From Fragilariopsis cylindrus CCMP1102 (Eukaryota > Bacillariophyta > Bacillariophyceae > Bacillariales > Bacillariaceae), in assembly GCA_900095095.1 (NCBI GenBank), contig FMBT01000297.1:124001-188000 (forward strand): DNA of 64,000 bases. The letters are read 5' to 3'. The notes under the pieces were generated by a model that searched no databases, was not told the origin of the DNA, and saw only the letters and a list, made by a program, of their open reading frames with translations. Of this stretch, positions 20,804 to 33,836 are shown piece by piece. Position 1 is the first letter of the stretch. Each line of letters opens with the position of its first letter. The position numbers were made by a program, and so were the translations under genes.

Positions 20804-23800
20804 GGTGTCGTCGTCGCAGCAGCCGTCGATAAATTCCTTTGTCGCCAGTTTAGTTACCGAAATTGAAGCTCAAGCGTCACGAGAACGAACTCAAGCTATG
20901 GAAGGTCTGTTAGCGCTCTTGTACCAACGATTACAGGGTGGAATCTCTCGAGATGATTACGCGCTCTTGTTGACAGCATTCTTTTTCGACGAGAACGGCG
21001 CAAATAATAATAATAACAAGCAAGGAGATCGTTGGAAACAACTCGCAGGATTAATTTGTGCTGAATGTATGGCTTTGTGGAAAGTCTTTGAACAAGATTC
21101 ATCGACGTCCGATAATACTGGTTGGACGTCCAATCATCCTCTCTTAGTAGGGATCGAAACAGTGGAAGGAAAGAGCGATATAGAAGCTTTGGCGCTGTTA
21201 CTATACGATACTATGGAGTCGTCGACTTCATCTTCATCTGATATTGAATGTCCCCAGTCGATAGCCTTTCTTTCTTACGGCCTCTTACTTTGTTTAGCTA
21301 ATGATGACGTGGTTGCTGTCACCGGAATACAATTATGTCTGACCCCCGGACTGTTGACATCACTTCTTTTCCAAACTAATGATTCCTCAAAGTCCCTCCG
21401 AGACTACGGAGATCGGATGGTTCAAATTGCTAACGACAAAGGTGGTGCTTTCGATTACCTAATTCATGTCATGAAAAGTCTGACCGGCGAAGCTCTGGCG
21501 GATGCACCTGCTTTGGTTGCACATGATGCGCCTTATGATTGGCAATTCTCATCAAGAAGAAGACAGCAAAAGCAACATCAGGGATCGCCAGTTTTGATGC
21601 TGCTAGATCACGCTTCTGACGACGCCACCGGTGATAAGACGACGATAACAAATATCTCAGCAGATATCGTGGTATATACAAGCATCGCGCGAGAGATCAT
21701 TGCATCATCCATCGCCACTTTTTCGGAATCCATCCTTGCTATCGACCGAAATGATTCATGCCAAAACATCGCGATGCTGTGTCAACTAGTTGCGGTTGTT
21801 TTTCGAAATAACGAACCACTTTGCCAACAGTTCTGGGATTCATGGGAATCATACCTTGATACTACCACAAGTAGTACCACACAGCAAGATCAGCAGCTAG
21901 GATTTCCGATTTGTCGGCTCATGGATGCTACCTATAATCTTACCAAGAATTATCTGGAAGAAGCATCTAATGGTAGTATTTCGAAGGATGAATTCTTATC
22001 GGCGGCGGCCTCATTTTTCAGGTTAACGTCTGCTTTGTGGAATACGCCGGCGACTGCAGAAGCAATGATCGGTATGCTACCAAAGGATTTGATCCGAAAA
22101 ACAATGATATGTTGCTGCGGTCCAACAAATTCCGAGGAGATGCATCAAAACAGAGCCATTGTGTTGGAATCTTTTCAAGCATTGACTCGTATTGCGGCCT
22201 CTTCCAGAACGTGCCTACAAGCAATGCGAATGTCTCTAGAGGATGCGGATCATCAAATAATGACGACGGCGACGGATACAGAACTACAATCGTTTGACGG
22301 TCCTAGACTCTTGGGAACTATTCTTTACGACCAGCAAGATAGACAAAGCGCTCGGTCAGTGTTGGGAATTATTGCCAATTTACTAGAAGGTGCTCCTAGG
22401 GGGTGGGCTACCATTATGGCTGGACAATTCACTAACAACGATGGGGGCGTTAATTCGGCTACGTCTCGATTAATTCCGTACATTGCTGGAACGAACGAAG
22501 AGATTTTATCTCATGCTGCGGTATTGGTTTTGGCGGAGTTGATCGGGCACATGAGCTCCATTGTTTTCTGCGATTCCAATGTTGGCACCAAAAATGACGC
22601 TACAATTGTTGCCTTTCTACAAAGTATCGGTGCAGCTCTATTGTCCGCTATGACCGGTGTGGCAACAACTTGCATTGCAACTGCATCTGTTTCCGCGGAA
22701 ACAACAGAAATTGTATTCCAATCTTTGTCTAATTTTTTGAAATTCATACGGCCTGTTATCAACCTTCATGATTCGTCAAAAGTTCGCGAGGGAGCAACAT
22801 TGATACGAGACTTTCTAATCAATACATTGGCCACCAGCAACGGCCTTGGCGAAGTTATTGTGTACTATGCGACCGTCCCGGCTTCGTTAGGAGTTGTCGC
22901 GAAAATGGAAGAGACTATAGTCGATCAATCGATCGCAGAACAGGTTGTGAAAGAAGATGATTCAGATACTGTCAAGAAGTACGGACCATGGTATTCTCTT
23001 TCTTCCGAGTATAAAGGGCATTCATCAGGTGCCAATTTATCGAGGAATCGGGTTTTGGATTTTTTATCCAATATGAAGCCGAGCGATTTCGACCTTGAAG
23101 GCGTACAAGCCAGGGGCTGGATGAAGGGTAGCAGTAGGTCGAACGGCGTTGCGACTTTGGATGCCGCATGGGCATCGATACGGCTGCTGTCGGAATGGGC
23201 TTCTCACGTCGAAGATATTGCTAAGACACATATTGAGGTCTTGCCGTTGACGGAATTTCCTCTCGCAGATGAAGCAAATGATTTGATTAAAAATTTGAGC
23301 CCACAAAGATTGCTTTGTACCGTAGCTCCGACGCCGATACCATGTCGCGCTGATAGCAGACTCGCGGCTATGTGGAAATCCTTGGATATATCAACATTTG
23401 ATCTATTGCTACCCTATCTTCACCGAGAAGAGGAGGAAAAAGACGCAAGCCTACCGGTGTCGATCGTTTTGGACTTGTTAAATGCTTGTATTACGCATGC
23501 AACACTGTCTGTTCCTAAGGTATATATGGCAAATTCTATGCTACTACAGGTAGCTGTACAATCCACTCGATTTTCTTCTATCTTGAAAGATCTTGTTGAA
23601 CGGGGCATTCAACTTGCTCAAGAAGAAGGCGGTTCAAAAAAACTAACAGGCAAGAACGATGCTGCTTTCCTCAATGCTTTTTTGAGTTTACAAATTGTAT
23701 CCTCTTGCGTTGCGGTCGCACCAACAATAGCAGATGCAATCCTAGGTTTAGAGCAGAATTCGGGTCTAACGAACAAGCTTATCGAAGGAGCATTGTACGC

Positions 23801-26800
23801 TCCAAATGTCCTCGACTTGGAGGGATCGCAAGATATCTTTACGACAGAGGGTTCTATCATTCAAATGAGAATGGCCGCTGGTTGTTTGAGTGTACTATCT
23901 GCGTTATGGAAAAATACCCGATTGTTGTCAAAAGGGACTTCTGATCAAGTACGATCTTCATTGACGAAGGAAGCCGATCGGCAGTCGTCCTTTATCTCAG
24001 ACCTTGCACAATTTGTAACGGACTACGCAAACTCAACAAGTCTGGACGAGAGAATTCCCATATCAAATGAGACAGAGTTTGGTCGAGTATCGACGATGTC
24101 TTTTATGACTTCTGCATTTGAAATCCTTGCAAATGCCCATGTGTACGACGCATCAAAAGAAGGCGTAACGAATGCAGCCACATCTAATATCTTGGTGGGA
24201 TTTGTTCATTCTCGTCGGTTACTAGGATCGAAAAACTACAAAATGTTAGTTGCCAGTACGAAACAAATCTGGAAGATTGCCAAACATTTTGGATTAAAGC
24301 AAAAGGAACCCTTGTCCTTCCTTAGATCGTTCCCAGCGACAGCAAGTAATCTGCAGCCACATGATTTCTACTTAAGAGAGAACTCCTTTAATTTGTCTTC
24401 CTTATCACATTGGTTGGCAGGTATTGGAAGGACAGCTGTTGTTGAAAACGACGATTTAATGAATGATATGAATGATGAATTGGACAAGGCATCGCTTCTA
24501 TACCACCTATGCGAATCTGAACTGCGTCTAATGGAATCGTGGAAACACTTTTTGGAGATCGCTGTATACAAGGTGTACTCATCGAATGACTGCATAATCA
24601 CTGGTTCGAGTTTGCAAAGGCTGAATAGTTTGGCACTAGACACACTGCGAAGTCTCAAGGACAATCTTCATGGTGCTGCTGCTGCTCAGGCAGGGTTTCC
24701 CGCAGATTTTATGAGTAGAGAAATTTGTCAAATGTCGACATGTCTTAGCGATCTCTTACTTTTCCTATTAGAAATCGGAGCATTCGACTCTCTACCACTT
24801 GAGGAATTACTAGGAATTTCGGGAGCCCTATCGAAGGCTATGGAGAGTCGACAGGATATTTCATTCCCCCAACAAACCGAAGAACATCCTGACAACGAGG
24901 ACTTGGAAGTAAGTAAAGTTAAACGAATAATGACGTTTCTTGTGAGACTAATGATTGTTTTATTATATTCCATCCTTTCGTACTAATTCAGCCATCTTTT
25001 GTCTTCTCTCTTCTAGTGCTACCAACAGCAAACTTTGCTAAGTTGCGCTCTTGTAATTTGCAGTTTGATTGAAAAACGCGAGCATAGTCGCCCTGACCAC
25101 GGCGTACAAAAAGATATGTATACGTCTCTTTGTTTGACGACTTGCAAATCCCTGAAGGCATTCGCAAAGATCTGTAACGAGGGAAACGTTTGCAGTAAAG
25201 AGCACACAGCTATAATACGCTCATATGCATCTTTGTTCACGCTTCTTGTGATTGGATACGAAGGAGATTCGTCGAGTACTTCGTCTTACACAATTATGCT
25301 ATCAAACTCATTCCGTGAGTACGAAGTAATGAAGCAGCTGATGAAGTACGCTACTTATCTCTCAGGTTTCGTCGAGAATAATATGTCTTCATCAAACGAC
25401 CCGATTCCTTCCGTAGAGGATACAAAAATTCTTGAGGTTATAAAATCTGTATTCAATCTCTTGTATGCGATTGCCGACACGAACGATCCATTGATGATCA
25501 CTACGTTACATTCTGCAGAACTACCTCAATTAGTTGTCAGAAATCCTCTGTACAATCTTCGAGCTCCTGTATGGTCAAATCAGTCCGAAAATAATCAACC
25601 TAGAGGTTATATATTTAAGAATGAATCGGTTATGATCCCGAACCAAGAATCCATGATGCCGATGTATGTTGGTTCTGAAGATCCAATATATGATATTTGG
25701 CTGGCATCGATGCAAGTACTGGGTGCATGTGTCAGAACCTCATCTCATTGGCAGAATGTACCCGGAGCCGGGGCAAGCAATCTCGGTATTGAATTTTTGG
25801 ACATATCTATTGAGTTCTTAAGAGTATACAGGATTCCTCTTCTCGAATGCCTCAAAGCTTGCGCGTATCCATCGACAAAAATGACTCGACTTGCTTTACG
25901 CGAAGCTAAGGTACTGCTTGGAATGGTTGCTGAGCTTTGCAAAAGGAATGTACGGAGTTCATTTGTCAACTCCAACCTAGAACTTTGTGAGGAGTTTATC
26001 AACGGTTCCAAATATACTATGACTGGTCTGAGTAAATTTCTTGGTTCAACGGGAACGTCTTGCGAATTGTTCGCAACAATCACAGAGTATGAATCCACTG
26101 ACCAGGATCTTCACGAAGAGCTGAAGACAGCTCCTCTGAGTCAAATTCGACTTTCATTATTGTCGGAGGGACTTCCAGGCGCGAAACAAAAGGCCGTGAG
26201 GCTCTCACACTTTGCATCTGGTCGTCTCAGAAAAATCTCGCAAGAGGATTATGAAGCGGCAGCTGTTATTCCTGATCATTTGAAGGCCCTGTCACAGGAA
26301 AGTAACAGCATTTCTGAACCATGGGAACAAACCTGTAGATTATCTGTTACAAATAATTTCTCTCTTGAGCTTGTGCGAGCTTCTGCTGAATGTGTGCGCC
26401 AGGCGCTCTCCTTAATTATGAGGACACACTCGGTTTCAAAGTCATTCTATGTTTTCTCTGAAGCTGACAGAGCAAAAATTGACTACATGTCTTTGGTTGA
26501 ACCAGGTATCGTGATTGGGTATCGACCTAATGTTGGACAAGGCATTCGTTTTGACTCATCAGACTTTGAATCACTCCGGTTTGGAAAAGTGTTGTCATCG
26601 AATACTTTTAATCGATCATGGGAGGTGAAGGTAATTCGCCGAGAGGGATTTGATCATGAGGTGGTGGACGGGAGACACGAAACCGTAACGGCCAACCAAC
26701 TTGCAGGGATCGAAGACAAATCAACACGAAAACCTTCGACTTCTTTGCCGGTGCCAGCTCCCGATTCTATTGAAGACTTGGAAAACGCTCCTATCGATTT

Positions 26801-27269
26801 AACTACTGGAAATTACATCTTAACTTTACGATGGTGCCATCAACAAACAACCTTAACTCTTGACGGAACTCCGTTTTATATTCAACAGATTGCAGAACAA
26901 GCGTCAATTCTCCTCGGTACTGACTTGGTCCTCCATGAATTAAACGGTGCATTTATAAACAAAGATAAGAAACTGATGTCGAAACTCGATGATCAAATCT
27001 TCGAACTTTTTGCTGATAAATCTACGCTGGAAGGAAACGTAGAAAATGAACCACAGCTATCATCCGTTACTTCATTTCCAGATGGTAGATTGAAGAGCGT
27101 TATTGATCCAACAGTATGGAATGGAATACAAAGCCAGGTCCGTCCTTTCATCGAAAGAGCATGGAAAAGAAGACAAGAAATCGAACGCAAACGAAACGAA
27201 AAGCGAAGAATGCACTCTGGTGGGACGGAATTTTCCTGGGGAAGCAGAAATACTTCCTATCGTAGATAG
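19920..27269 (+). CDS. NUP188: Very large alpha-solenoid nucleoporin, Nup188-like
   Basis: Two exons, 19920-24908 and 25017-27269, split by a 108-base GTAAGT...TAG intron at a codon boundary, give 2,413 residues. The protein is helical throughout with Asn and Ser runs near the N-terminus. By eye it follows human NUP188: a tyrosine/arginine helix then CLRLEQDESYPIRDI (human LLTYFQDERHPYR), QAMEGLLALLYQRL, ISRDDYALLLTAFFF, a KGGAFDYLIHVMKSL block and a LCQQFWDSW block in the same order. Near the C-terminus is a compact region around YMSLVEPGIVIGYRPN and SWEVKVIRREGFD, beta-like, then helices and a basic tail (KRRQEIERKRNEKRR). Nup188 builds the inner ring of the nuclear pore; Nup205 is the close alternative. 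The start follows the first ATG with a good downstream frame. Confidence 0.75.
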
Positions 27270-27887
27270 ATCTAAGTATTGTTGAAGTTCCACAATGCTA
27301 TTTTGTGTGCCTATACTATTACAAGTATCATCTTTTCGTTTTTTCTTTATTCGAATCTTGCATAGACTTTTGGGTGTCGCATTTTTTAACGGGAAATTAA
27401 AGTATTAGTAAAAGAAATCATCATTATATCTATCTATTTCATTTCCAATAGTATCATTCAACAATAATAGAAGAAAATGTCGTACAGTGTATTTGTAATT
27501 CCAGAGCGTTCGACGAACTACTACCGGTAATGGCTGGTGGGTGTAATTAGTAGAGCAACTGAGAACGAGGCTTTTGTTTGTTCCTCTCTATTACCGATCT
27601 CTTTATGATTCGATCAATTGACTGTTACGGTACTGCTTGGTTACTGCTACTGCTGCTGCTGCACCGGGACTAAAATGTTGTTGTCTTAATATTAAGATTT
27701 TGGTTCAGTCACATACTGTAAGCCATCATCATTGCTCATTCTGTTCGTTATTGCCATTCTATTTTTGCCCCATATGTTTCATGTATGACGAATAGATCGT
27801 GATACCATGACGACGAACAGATCATGATTCCATGATTCAGTTCATAAATAATGATGATGAATTTACTTTACTTTACTTCACATCACT
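27270..27887. other. Intergenic stretch between convergent genes
   Basis: About 620 bases holding the 3' ends of both neighbours. A near-duplicate GAACAGATCATGATTCCATGA motif follows GAATAGATCGTGATACCATGA around 27790-27835. Nothing else seen. Confidence 0.5.
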
Positions 27888-29172
27888 TTAATTGATATAT
27901 CCTACTCGACGAGCCCAACGTAATAATTCTGTACGCGTTTGGGTATCTGTTTTTGTATACAATTTTTCTAACACACGATTCAAATCATCATCCTTCTTTT
28001 TGCTGAAATTGTCACTCTTCGAAGATGTCAATGTCGACGATGATGATACCATATCACGACGCAATGATAATTCTTTACTAATTTCTTTCTTGGTGTATCC
28101 ATCTGATAAGAGTTCGATTAATTGACGTTCTTTATTAGATAAAACAATATCTGTCCTTTCCACCATCTTGGATGAATTTTGTGTCATAATTGATTTAATT
28201 TCATCTAATTCTTTTTTTAATACTTTCAATTCTTTTGTATTTGTTTCGGCCTCATTATTATTATTATTATTATTGTTATTCTGGTTGTTGTTCATTATGC
28301 TGAGTCTTTGTCTTTGTCTTTTACTATTATTCTTACTATTATGATTTCTTCGTCGTTCTTTTTTTTCAATTAAATTATCAATGATACTTAATAATTCTTC
28401 CGGTGAAAATGGTTTTGGTAAGACAACATCCGCACCACATTGATAACCTTTAATACGATCTTCTGTCATTGCTTTCGCTGTTAATAATATAATTGGTATA
28501 TTTTTTAATTTTGGTAACAATAGTACTTTTCTTTTCAATTTGGATAATAACAACGATGAAGTAGTAATAGTTGTAGATGAGATCAAATCAAAATCTTCCT
28601 CTTCCTCCTCCATAGGTATTACTTCTTTTTCTTTCCCCGTACGTAACAATTCAACAAGTTCATATCCATTCTGATCACTATCAGGCATCCGTACATCACT
28701 AATAATAACATCAGGTATACGAAAATCATCATCGTCATCATTGTCTTTATTACCATTATTGTCTTTCGCCTGTGACTTTTGCTGTTGCTCTTGGGATTGT
28801 ATTATTAATTGTAGTAATGAATCTGAATCGGAACAGGCTGTTACATCATATCCACGATCATATAAAAAATCACCAACCGCTAATCGTATCGATTCTTCAT
28901 CATCCACAAGTACAATCCATTGATTATTCCTACGTTGAAATACATTATCGTCGTCGTCGTCGTCGTCGTCTGTATTAGATAAATCCATTTTTGTTTTTTT
29001 CTTTATTATTATACGATCAGGATAATTATGGTAACTTAGACTTTGACTTCTTCTTCGATAAGTTTCTGTAATCATTATTGTTTCTTTCTTTTTCCATCGC
29101 TGCTGCATCGATGGAATAATCACAAATGCCGATACGCCACCAAACAACGACATCGATGAATCCAATTCTGTC

Positions 29173-29216
<44 letters not shown>

Positions 29217-29387
29217 TGCAGTCAGAAATAACAACATCATCAAAGGCAACATCATCAACAAGATCATCATCATCGTTCGTCCGATGTTGCTTTTTTGTTT
29301 CTTTTCTTTTTCAGGAATAATACTGTAGACGCCCTTGCCTCTTCTACTTCTGTAGGTAATTTGCGAAGATACTATGCGTATTACCAT
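27888..29387 (-). CDS. Response regulator: receiver domain plus LuxR-type helix-turn-helix, plastid-like presequence
   Basis: Single exon, 499 codons. From about residue 155 there is a receiver domain: WIVLVDDEESIRLAVGDFLY (acidic pair), VIISDVRMPD (phospho-acceptor Asp), NIPIILLTAKA (Thr) and LPKPFSPEELL (Lys). The C-terminus is a LuxR/NarL-type DNA-binding region: LSNKERQLIELLSDGYTKKE, ISKEL, and LYTKTDTQTRTELLRWARRVGYI. This order matches the plastid regulator Ycf29 (TctD) and cyanobacterial NarL-type regulators. A second Met at about base 29273 starts MMMILLMMLPLMMLLFLT, a signal-peptide-like helix, followed by a poly-Ser run (the GATGAC microsatellite) and GVSAFVIIP, close to the diatom plastid ASAF-type motif. 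That Met may be the true start. I infer a nucleus-encoded, plastid-targeted transcription regulator; its sensor kinase is not in the window. Confidence 0.85.
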
Positions 29388-30147
29388 GCAGAGTTAAGAA
29401 GAAGAAGAGGCGCTGTACTATTGGTAGTTTTCGTGAGAGTGTTTTTACTGTGTATTGCTAGATGTGAGTGATGTGATTGATGGGTTGTGTAAATTTTTTA
29501 AAGAAGATGCGTTATTGTAGTTTTGTGAGAGTGTTCACTGTAGTATATTGCTGTCGAGGCGTAGTAGGCGCTGATCGATGATCGATTTGATGATGTGATC
29601 GTGTAACAAATTTCAAATCTTTTTACGGTATTTATAATTTTCCTATTGCTTGTCGAGACATTCTAAGACAGAATTAGCGCTTAGCCCAAACCACAAAGGA
29701 TGGTCCAGTGGAAACAAGATCTTTCTTAAATCAGAATCAAGAATAATTAAAATCGAACAATCAATCATCAAATTCGAAGGATTCTTTTGGAAGAATTTCA
29801 ATCATTGTTGTTTGTTCAATCACAAGATTTACTTTGTCATCAGATCATATCGGCATTTCACATTCGCTCGGCATCAACGCACAACATATTATCATTTCCT
29901 CCCCCCCCCTGCTGCCGTACTGTACTGTATTCCAACAACGTATTCTAGCGATCAAATCCATTGAGCAAAGCAAAGCTGAAGGTACGGTAGGCACTGCACT
30001 GCTGATTAAATTTAAAGCTGTCAATTAAGTATTGTGTGTGGAAGAGACTAGACGCAAGGCAAAAGAAAACAACAAGAAAAACAACAAGAAAGCAAGAAGA
30101 CTAGAAAAATCAATAAAGAAGAGAAAATAAATAATAATAAATAAGTA
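29388..30147. other. Divergent intergenic region
   Basis: 760 bases between divergent genes, expected to hold two promoters. A run of nine C lies near 29902-29910. No gene seen. Confidence 0.5.
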
Positions 30148-31152
30148 ATGAAAAAATTCCTATTAAAAGCTATTGGATTATGTGGTGTTGATAATTCCAT
30201 ACATCCCAATCAACTTATTATGTATTCTACATTTTATCCATTTATTGAATTTGGTATATTATTTCGTCCAGATAAGGAAGGTCAACCACGTTATCCAACA
30301 ATGGATTGGGTTAGAAAACTATCTGTAGCGGTACAGAACTATAATCATAATAATAATAATCGTATTAAGATGAAATTAGCAGCACATTTATGTGAACGTC
30401 GTGTGGATGAGGTATTAAAGTATGGTGACGATACTTTTATTAAACAACTAATTGAATGGGGTTTTCAACGTGTACAAATTAATGCAACAGCTGTGAATGG
30501 TGTTGATACAAGTATATTTGGTAGTAAATCTTCATCATCATCATCTGATCATAGTAGTAGTGTCGATTTTGTGACAAATTTTCTATCAGTTGTTTCAAAT
30601 AATACGAATATTGAATTTATTATACAAAAAAATAATGAAACACAACCATTATGGGAGGGTATTATAGATAAATTAAATGATAACAGTAGTGCCACAACTT
30701 ATAATAATATATCATTTTTATTAGATGAATCCAAAGGTACAGGTGTATTACCAATAAATGGTTGTTGGCCATCAATACCAAAATCATTACAGAACTTAAA
30801 AAGTACGTGTAATATTAATATTGGTTATGCTGGTGGAATTGGTCCATTAAATGTAAAAGATGTATTGAAAAATATTATTGAAAGTAAACAAAATAATAAT
30901 GAAAATGAAAATGAAAATGAAAATGAAAATGAAAACAATAATGATACTGATACTGATACTGATACTATATTTTGGATTGATATGGAAAGTAAATTACGTA
31001 GTATAAAAAATGATAAGGATGTATTCGATTTAGATAAATGCTATCAAGTTATACATTCAGTTTGTGAAATTATCAATACCAATAATACTAATTCTAATTT
31101 AGTAATATCAGATTCGTCATTATCATCGTCAACAACAACACTCATCAATTGA
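30148..31152 (+). CDS. TIM-barrel protein resembling phosphoribosylanthranilate isomerase; function unknown
   Basis: Single exon, 334 codons. The order of segments suits a small beta/alpha barrel: IGLCGVDNSI at the start, FIEFGILFRPDKEGQPRYP, KLAAHLCERRVDEVL, QLIEWGFQRVQINATAVNGV, NIEFIIQKNNE, NISFLLDESKGTG, CNINIGYAGGIGPLNVKDVL (a Gly-rich phosphate-binding-like loop) and TIFWIDMESKLRS. It recalls a family annotated in bacteria as phosphoribosylanthranilate-isomerase-like, with the same GYAGGxGP and FWIDME motifs, but it is not TrpF itself, whose catalytic motifs I cannot place. Asn/Glu repeats interrupt the loop at residues 250-275 (a GAAAAT and GATACT microsatellite). No presequence is evident. 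Function not known. Confidence 0.65.
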   Translation: MKKFLLKAIGLCGVDNSIHPNQLIMYSTFYPFIEFGILFRPDKEGQPRYPTMDWVRKLSVAVQNYNHNNNNRIKMKLAAHLCERRVDEVLKYGDDTFIKQLIEWGFQRVQINATAVNGVDTSIFGSKSSSSSSDHSSSVDFVTNFLSVVSNNTNIEFIIQKNNETQPLWEGIIDKLNDNSSATTYNNISFLLDESKGTGVLPINGCWPSIPKSLQNLKSTCNINIGYAGGIGPLNVKDVLKNIIESKQNNNENENENENENENNNDTDTDTDTIFWIDMESKLRSIKNDKDVFDLDKCYQVIHSVCEIINTNNTNSNLVISDSSLSSSTTTLIN

Positions 31153-31225
31153 ATTATCATCACTCAGTACATTCTAAGAATAATCAGAATACAACGACGA
31201 TAAACATCAACATCAACATCAAAAA

Positions 31226-31284
31226 CACGATCACGATCACGATCACGATCACGATCACGATCACGATCACGATCACGATCACGA
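31226..31284 (+). repeat. Hexanucleotide microsatellite (ACGATC)n
   Basis: About ten copies of a six-base unit just downstream of the TIM-barrel gene; self-complementary GATC cores make it fold-prone. The ORF running through it is an artefact. Confidence 0.9.
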
Positions 31285-31834
31285 TGACGAACAACAAGGA
31301 TAGTAAAAATAATAATTATAAGAAAAAGAAAAGAAGAAAGATTATCTATGAATTATTGGGCATAGAAAAGTAAGAGTAAGAGTAATAGTAAAATAAAGAT
31401 AAAATTAGTTTATATCAATACCACCATTCAACATTATCAATTAAACTATTACGAAAGAATTTTGGGCTTACCAACTTCGCTAGCTCCACGTAGGAGAAAT
31501 CTGTCATATTATCATCATTACACAAATTCAAACATACCTATTGACAATTTTTCTGTCCCTCCTACTACATAGCTACAATTCAATTCTACCAGAATATATT
31601 TAGTATATAGTACGCAAGTTCTAGAGAAAACTATTTTGCTTTTCAATTTCGTTTTATATTATTGTTACGATACTACCTGTAAGTACATATTTTGAGGTAA
31701 AGGGAAAGACTTTCGTTGCCAATCTAAACGACGACTCCACATTTTGTTTGACCACTTTGAGAACTGGTCCTTGGACGATGTCGGTAGATAGCACATTCAA
31801 TTGCTCCACAATTATTTCGAGAGATATCGAATAG
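31285..31834. other. Intergenic stretch between convergent genes
   Basis: About 550 bases, AT-rich, with no recognisable gene or element. Confidence 0.5.
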
Positions 31835-33072
31835 TTAATTTTGTTGATTTTCTCGTTTTCGTTTTTTAGATGTATTCTTTAAAATCTCTGAACAGTGTCG
31901 AGGTGTAGATAGTTTGTGTTTTCCGGAAAAAAGTGGACCTTCTCTAATCAGATAGAACATAGCAGTGGCGTCGTGTGTATCTTCTTCTCCAATTATCTTC
32001 TTAGCATTCGGACCACCATTGGAGGTACGATAAGCTCGTTCCAAGATATTGGGCCACAAATTTCTGGAAGAACTTTCTTATAGCCATCAACTAGATGGCG
32101 TCCACCACAATTGATTTTGGTCCAATATTCAATTTCAGTCGTCGGTCGGATAGTTTTCTTGGAATGTCCAAGCCATCGCAACTGTTTGAAATGCTTCAAA
32201 AGAGAAATCGCCGAAATGTGGTCTGATGAGGATGTTTTGTTTAGATTTGAAAAGCAAGGATTCTCGTACAGAGAAAAACTTTTTAGTTGTTTTGTAATAA
32301 TAGTACTTTTCATCTTCGTTGCTGTCTCTCCAATTGTTTTCAAACTCTCAATCTCATTTTCGGCTAAATGAAGACCGGTGATATTAGGATACAACGGCAA
32401 TAAATCGAGAATAATAGTCTCTGCATCAACTTCAATTAGGCCACACATTTCGATTCCAAGCCGTACTAAATTAACTCGACCTGAAATATCAGGTTCTAAT
32501 AATGTGTTAATAAACAATATGGCATCTTCTCTCGAAAGATGATAGATAGAAATTCTGGTCAGTTTAGGTGCATATACCGATAACCAAGATAGTAGTGCAG
32601 TGATTCGTATTTTGTCCCAGATACCATAGCTAACACAGAACTCCTCCAACGCCGGCATTTCTACTTGAGGTAAATCAATTTGATCATCACAACAAGCGAA
32701 ACCCAATAATTTCAATGATTCTAACTTTGCTATTTCTGGTGGTAACGACGAGCATCCATATAAAGATAGACGTTCCAGACCGATCATATTACCTATTTTT
32801 GGTGGTAATCTCCACGTGTTGGATCTAGAATAACGACCCAACCATATTTGGATTACAGTGTTATCAGTAACCCAATACCATTTTTGATGACCATCTAATG
32901 CTTCTGGTGAATCCAATGACTGTCCAGTATTTGCAAGAAGATATGTAAGGGTCCTGATTTCATTGGAATTGATTATATATGGAAACTTTGCATTGGGATT
33001 TGAAAGAAATCCTCTAACTCTTTGTCTAATCAAGACGTCGTTATCGTTGTCGTTGTTGTTATCGTCTGTCAT
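31835..33072 (-). CDS. Leucine-rich-repeat protein of a diatom-expanded family, one frame break
   Basis: The main frame (33072 down to 31993) encodes an Asp/Asn-rich start, then WYWVTDNTVIQIWLG, and leucine-rich repeats: LPPKIGNMIGLERLSLYGC, LPPEIAKLESLKLLGF, LTRISIYHLS, NITGLHLAENEIESL, LKSFSLYENPC. Near base 32060 the frame ends badly (EICGPIS ...), while the next frame continues with WPNILERAYRTS, DTHDATAMFYLIREGPLF, the ending I expect for this family. One base is therefore missing or extra near 32060, either in the genome or in the assembly. These proteins have no known function; the repeats suggest protein binding in the cytosol. Confidence 0.75.
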
Positions 33073-33836
33073 GGTTTAATGAAGTAAGTATAGGGCGGAA
33101 CAACGTAAAACAACTAAACTGAAATAATTGGACGTGGGGTTAGAGATAATAAAACACTAATTCGATCGTAAATACGAAAGTATGTTGACCTATGTTCTGC
33201 CTTCGCATCATCACACATATAGACGACAAGAATGATGACGATGACGATGACGACAAGAATGATGACGATGATAACAAGAATGACGATGATGATAACAAGA
33301 ACGATGATGATGACAAAAAAACGACGACGACGATGACAGCAACAACAGCAACAGCAGCAACAACAACAACAACGACGACAACAACAGCAATGATAAGGAT
33401 AGTAATAGTAACTCAAGACGACCAACTCGAAGTCCTACAAGACGACCAACTCAAAGTCCGACCCGAAGAACCTCTCGTTCGCCTTTTTTATTTTAAAGTA
33501 CGGTGCGGTAATGTTGCTGTATGGTATAGTGTTGCTGTTGCTGGTTCTCGTGATGAGTGATGCCAGTAGTACTACTTCAATTTAATAAGCTTGCTATTGC
33601 AACCTTGTCGTGAAGCAAATGTTCTCTTACCTTTGTTTATTCTTGTCTTGTTGCTGTGTTATTGTGAGTTGCGAAATAATGTGTTTTGTGATTTTGAATG
33701 ATTTGAGATTTTGATCTACTAAGAACGTTGCTATTTTCAATTTGTGCGACTAAGAGATCATGTACGTGTAAAATTCAATGTAATTATTACGAATGATGAT
33801 GTAACACGAATGAAAAAGACGTTAAAGGCGATAAAT
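33073..33836. other. Divergent intergenic region, repeat-rich
   Basis: Upstream of the LRR gene. An imperfect GATGAC/AACAAC repeat region at 33228-33400 makes artefactual poly-Asp, poly-Thr and poly-Cys ORFs. A 20-base motif (GACGACCAACTCGAAGTCCT and a near copy) is repeated at about 33418-33460. No gene supported. Confidence 0.5.

Noticed and set aside
31149-31373. 74-codon ORF and possible repeat array
   Set aside because: It is a plain (ACGATC)n microsatellite without spacers, so it is neither a gene nor a CRISPR array.
33114-33560. Poly-Cys/Val and poly-Asp/Thr ORFs
   Set aside because: Both come from GATGAC and AACAAC repeats; no conserved sequence.
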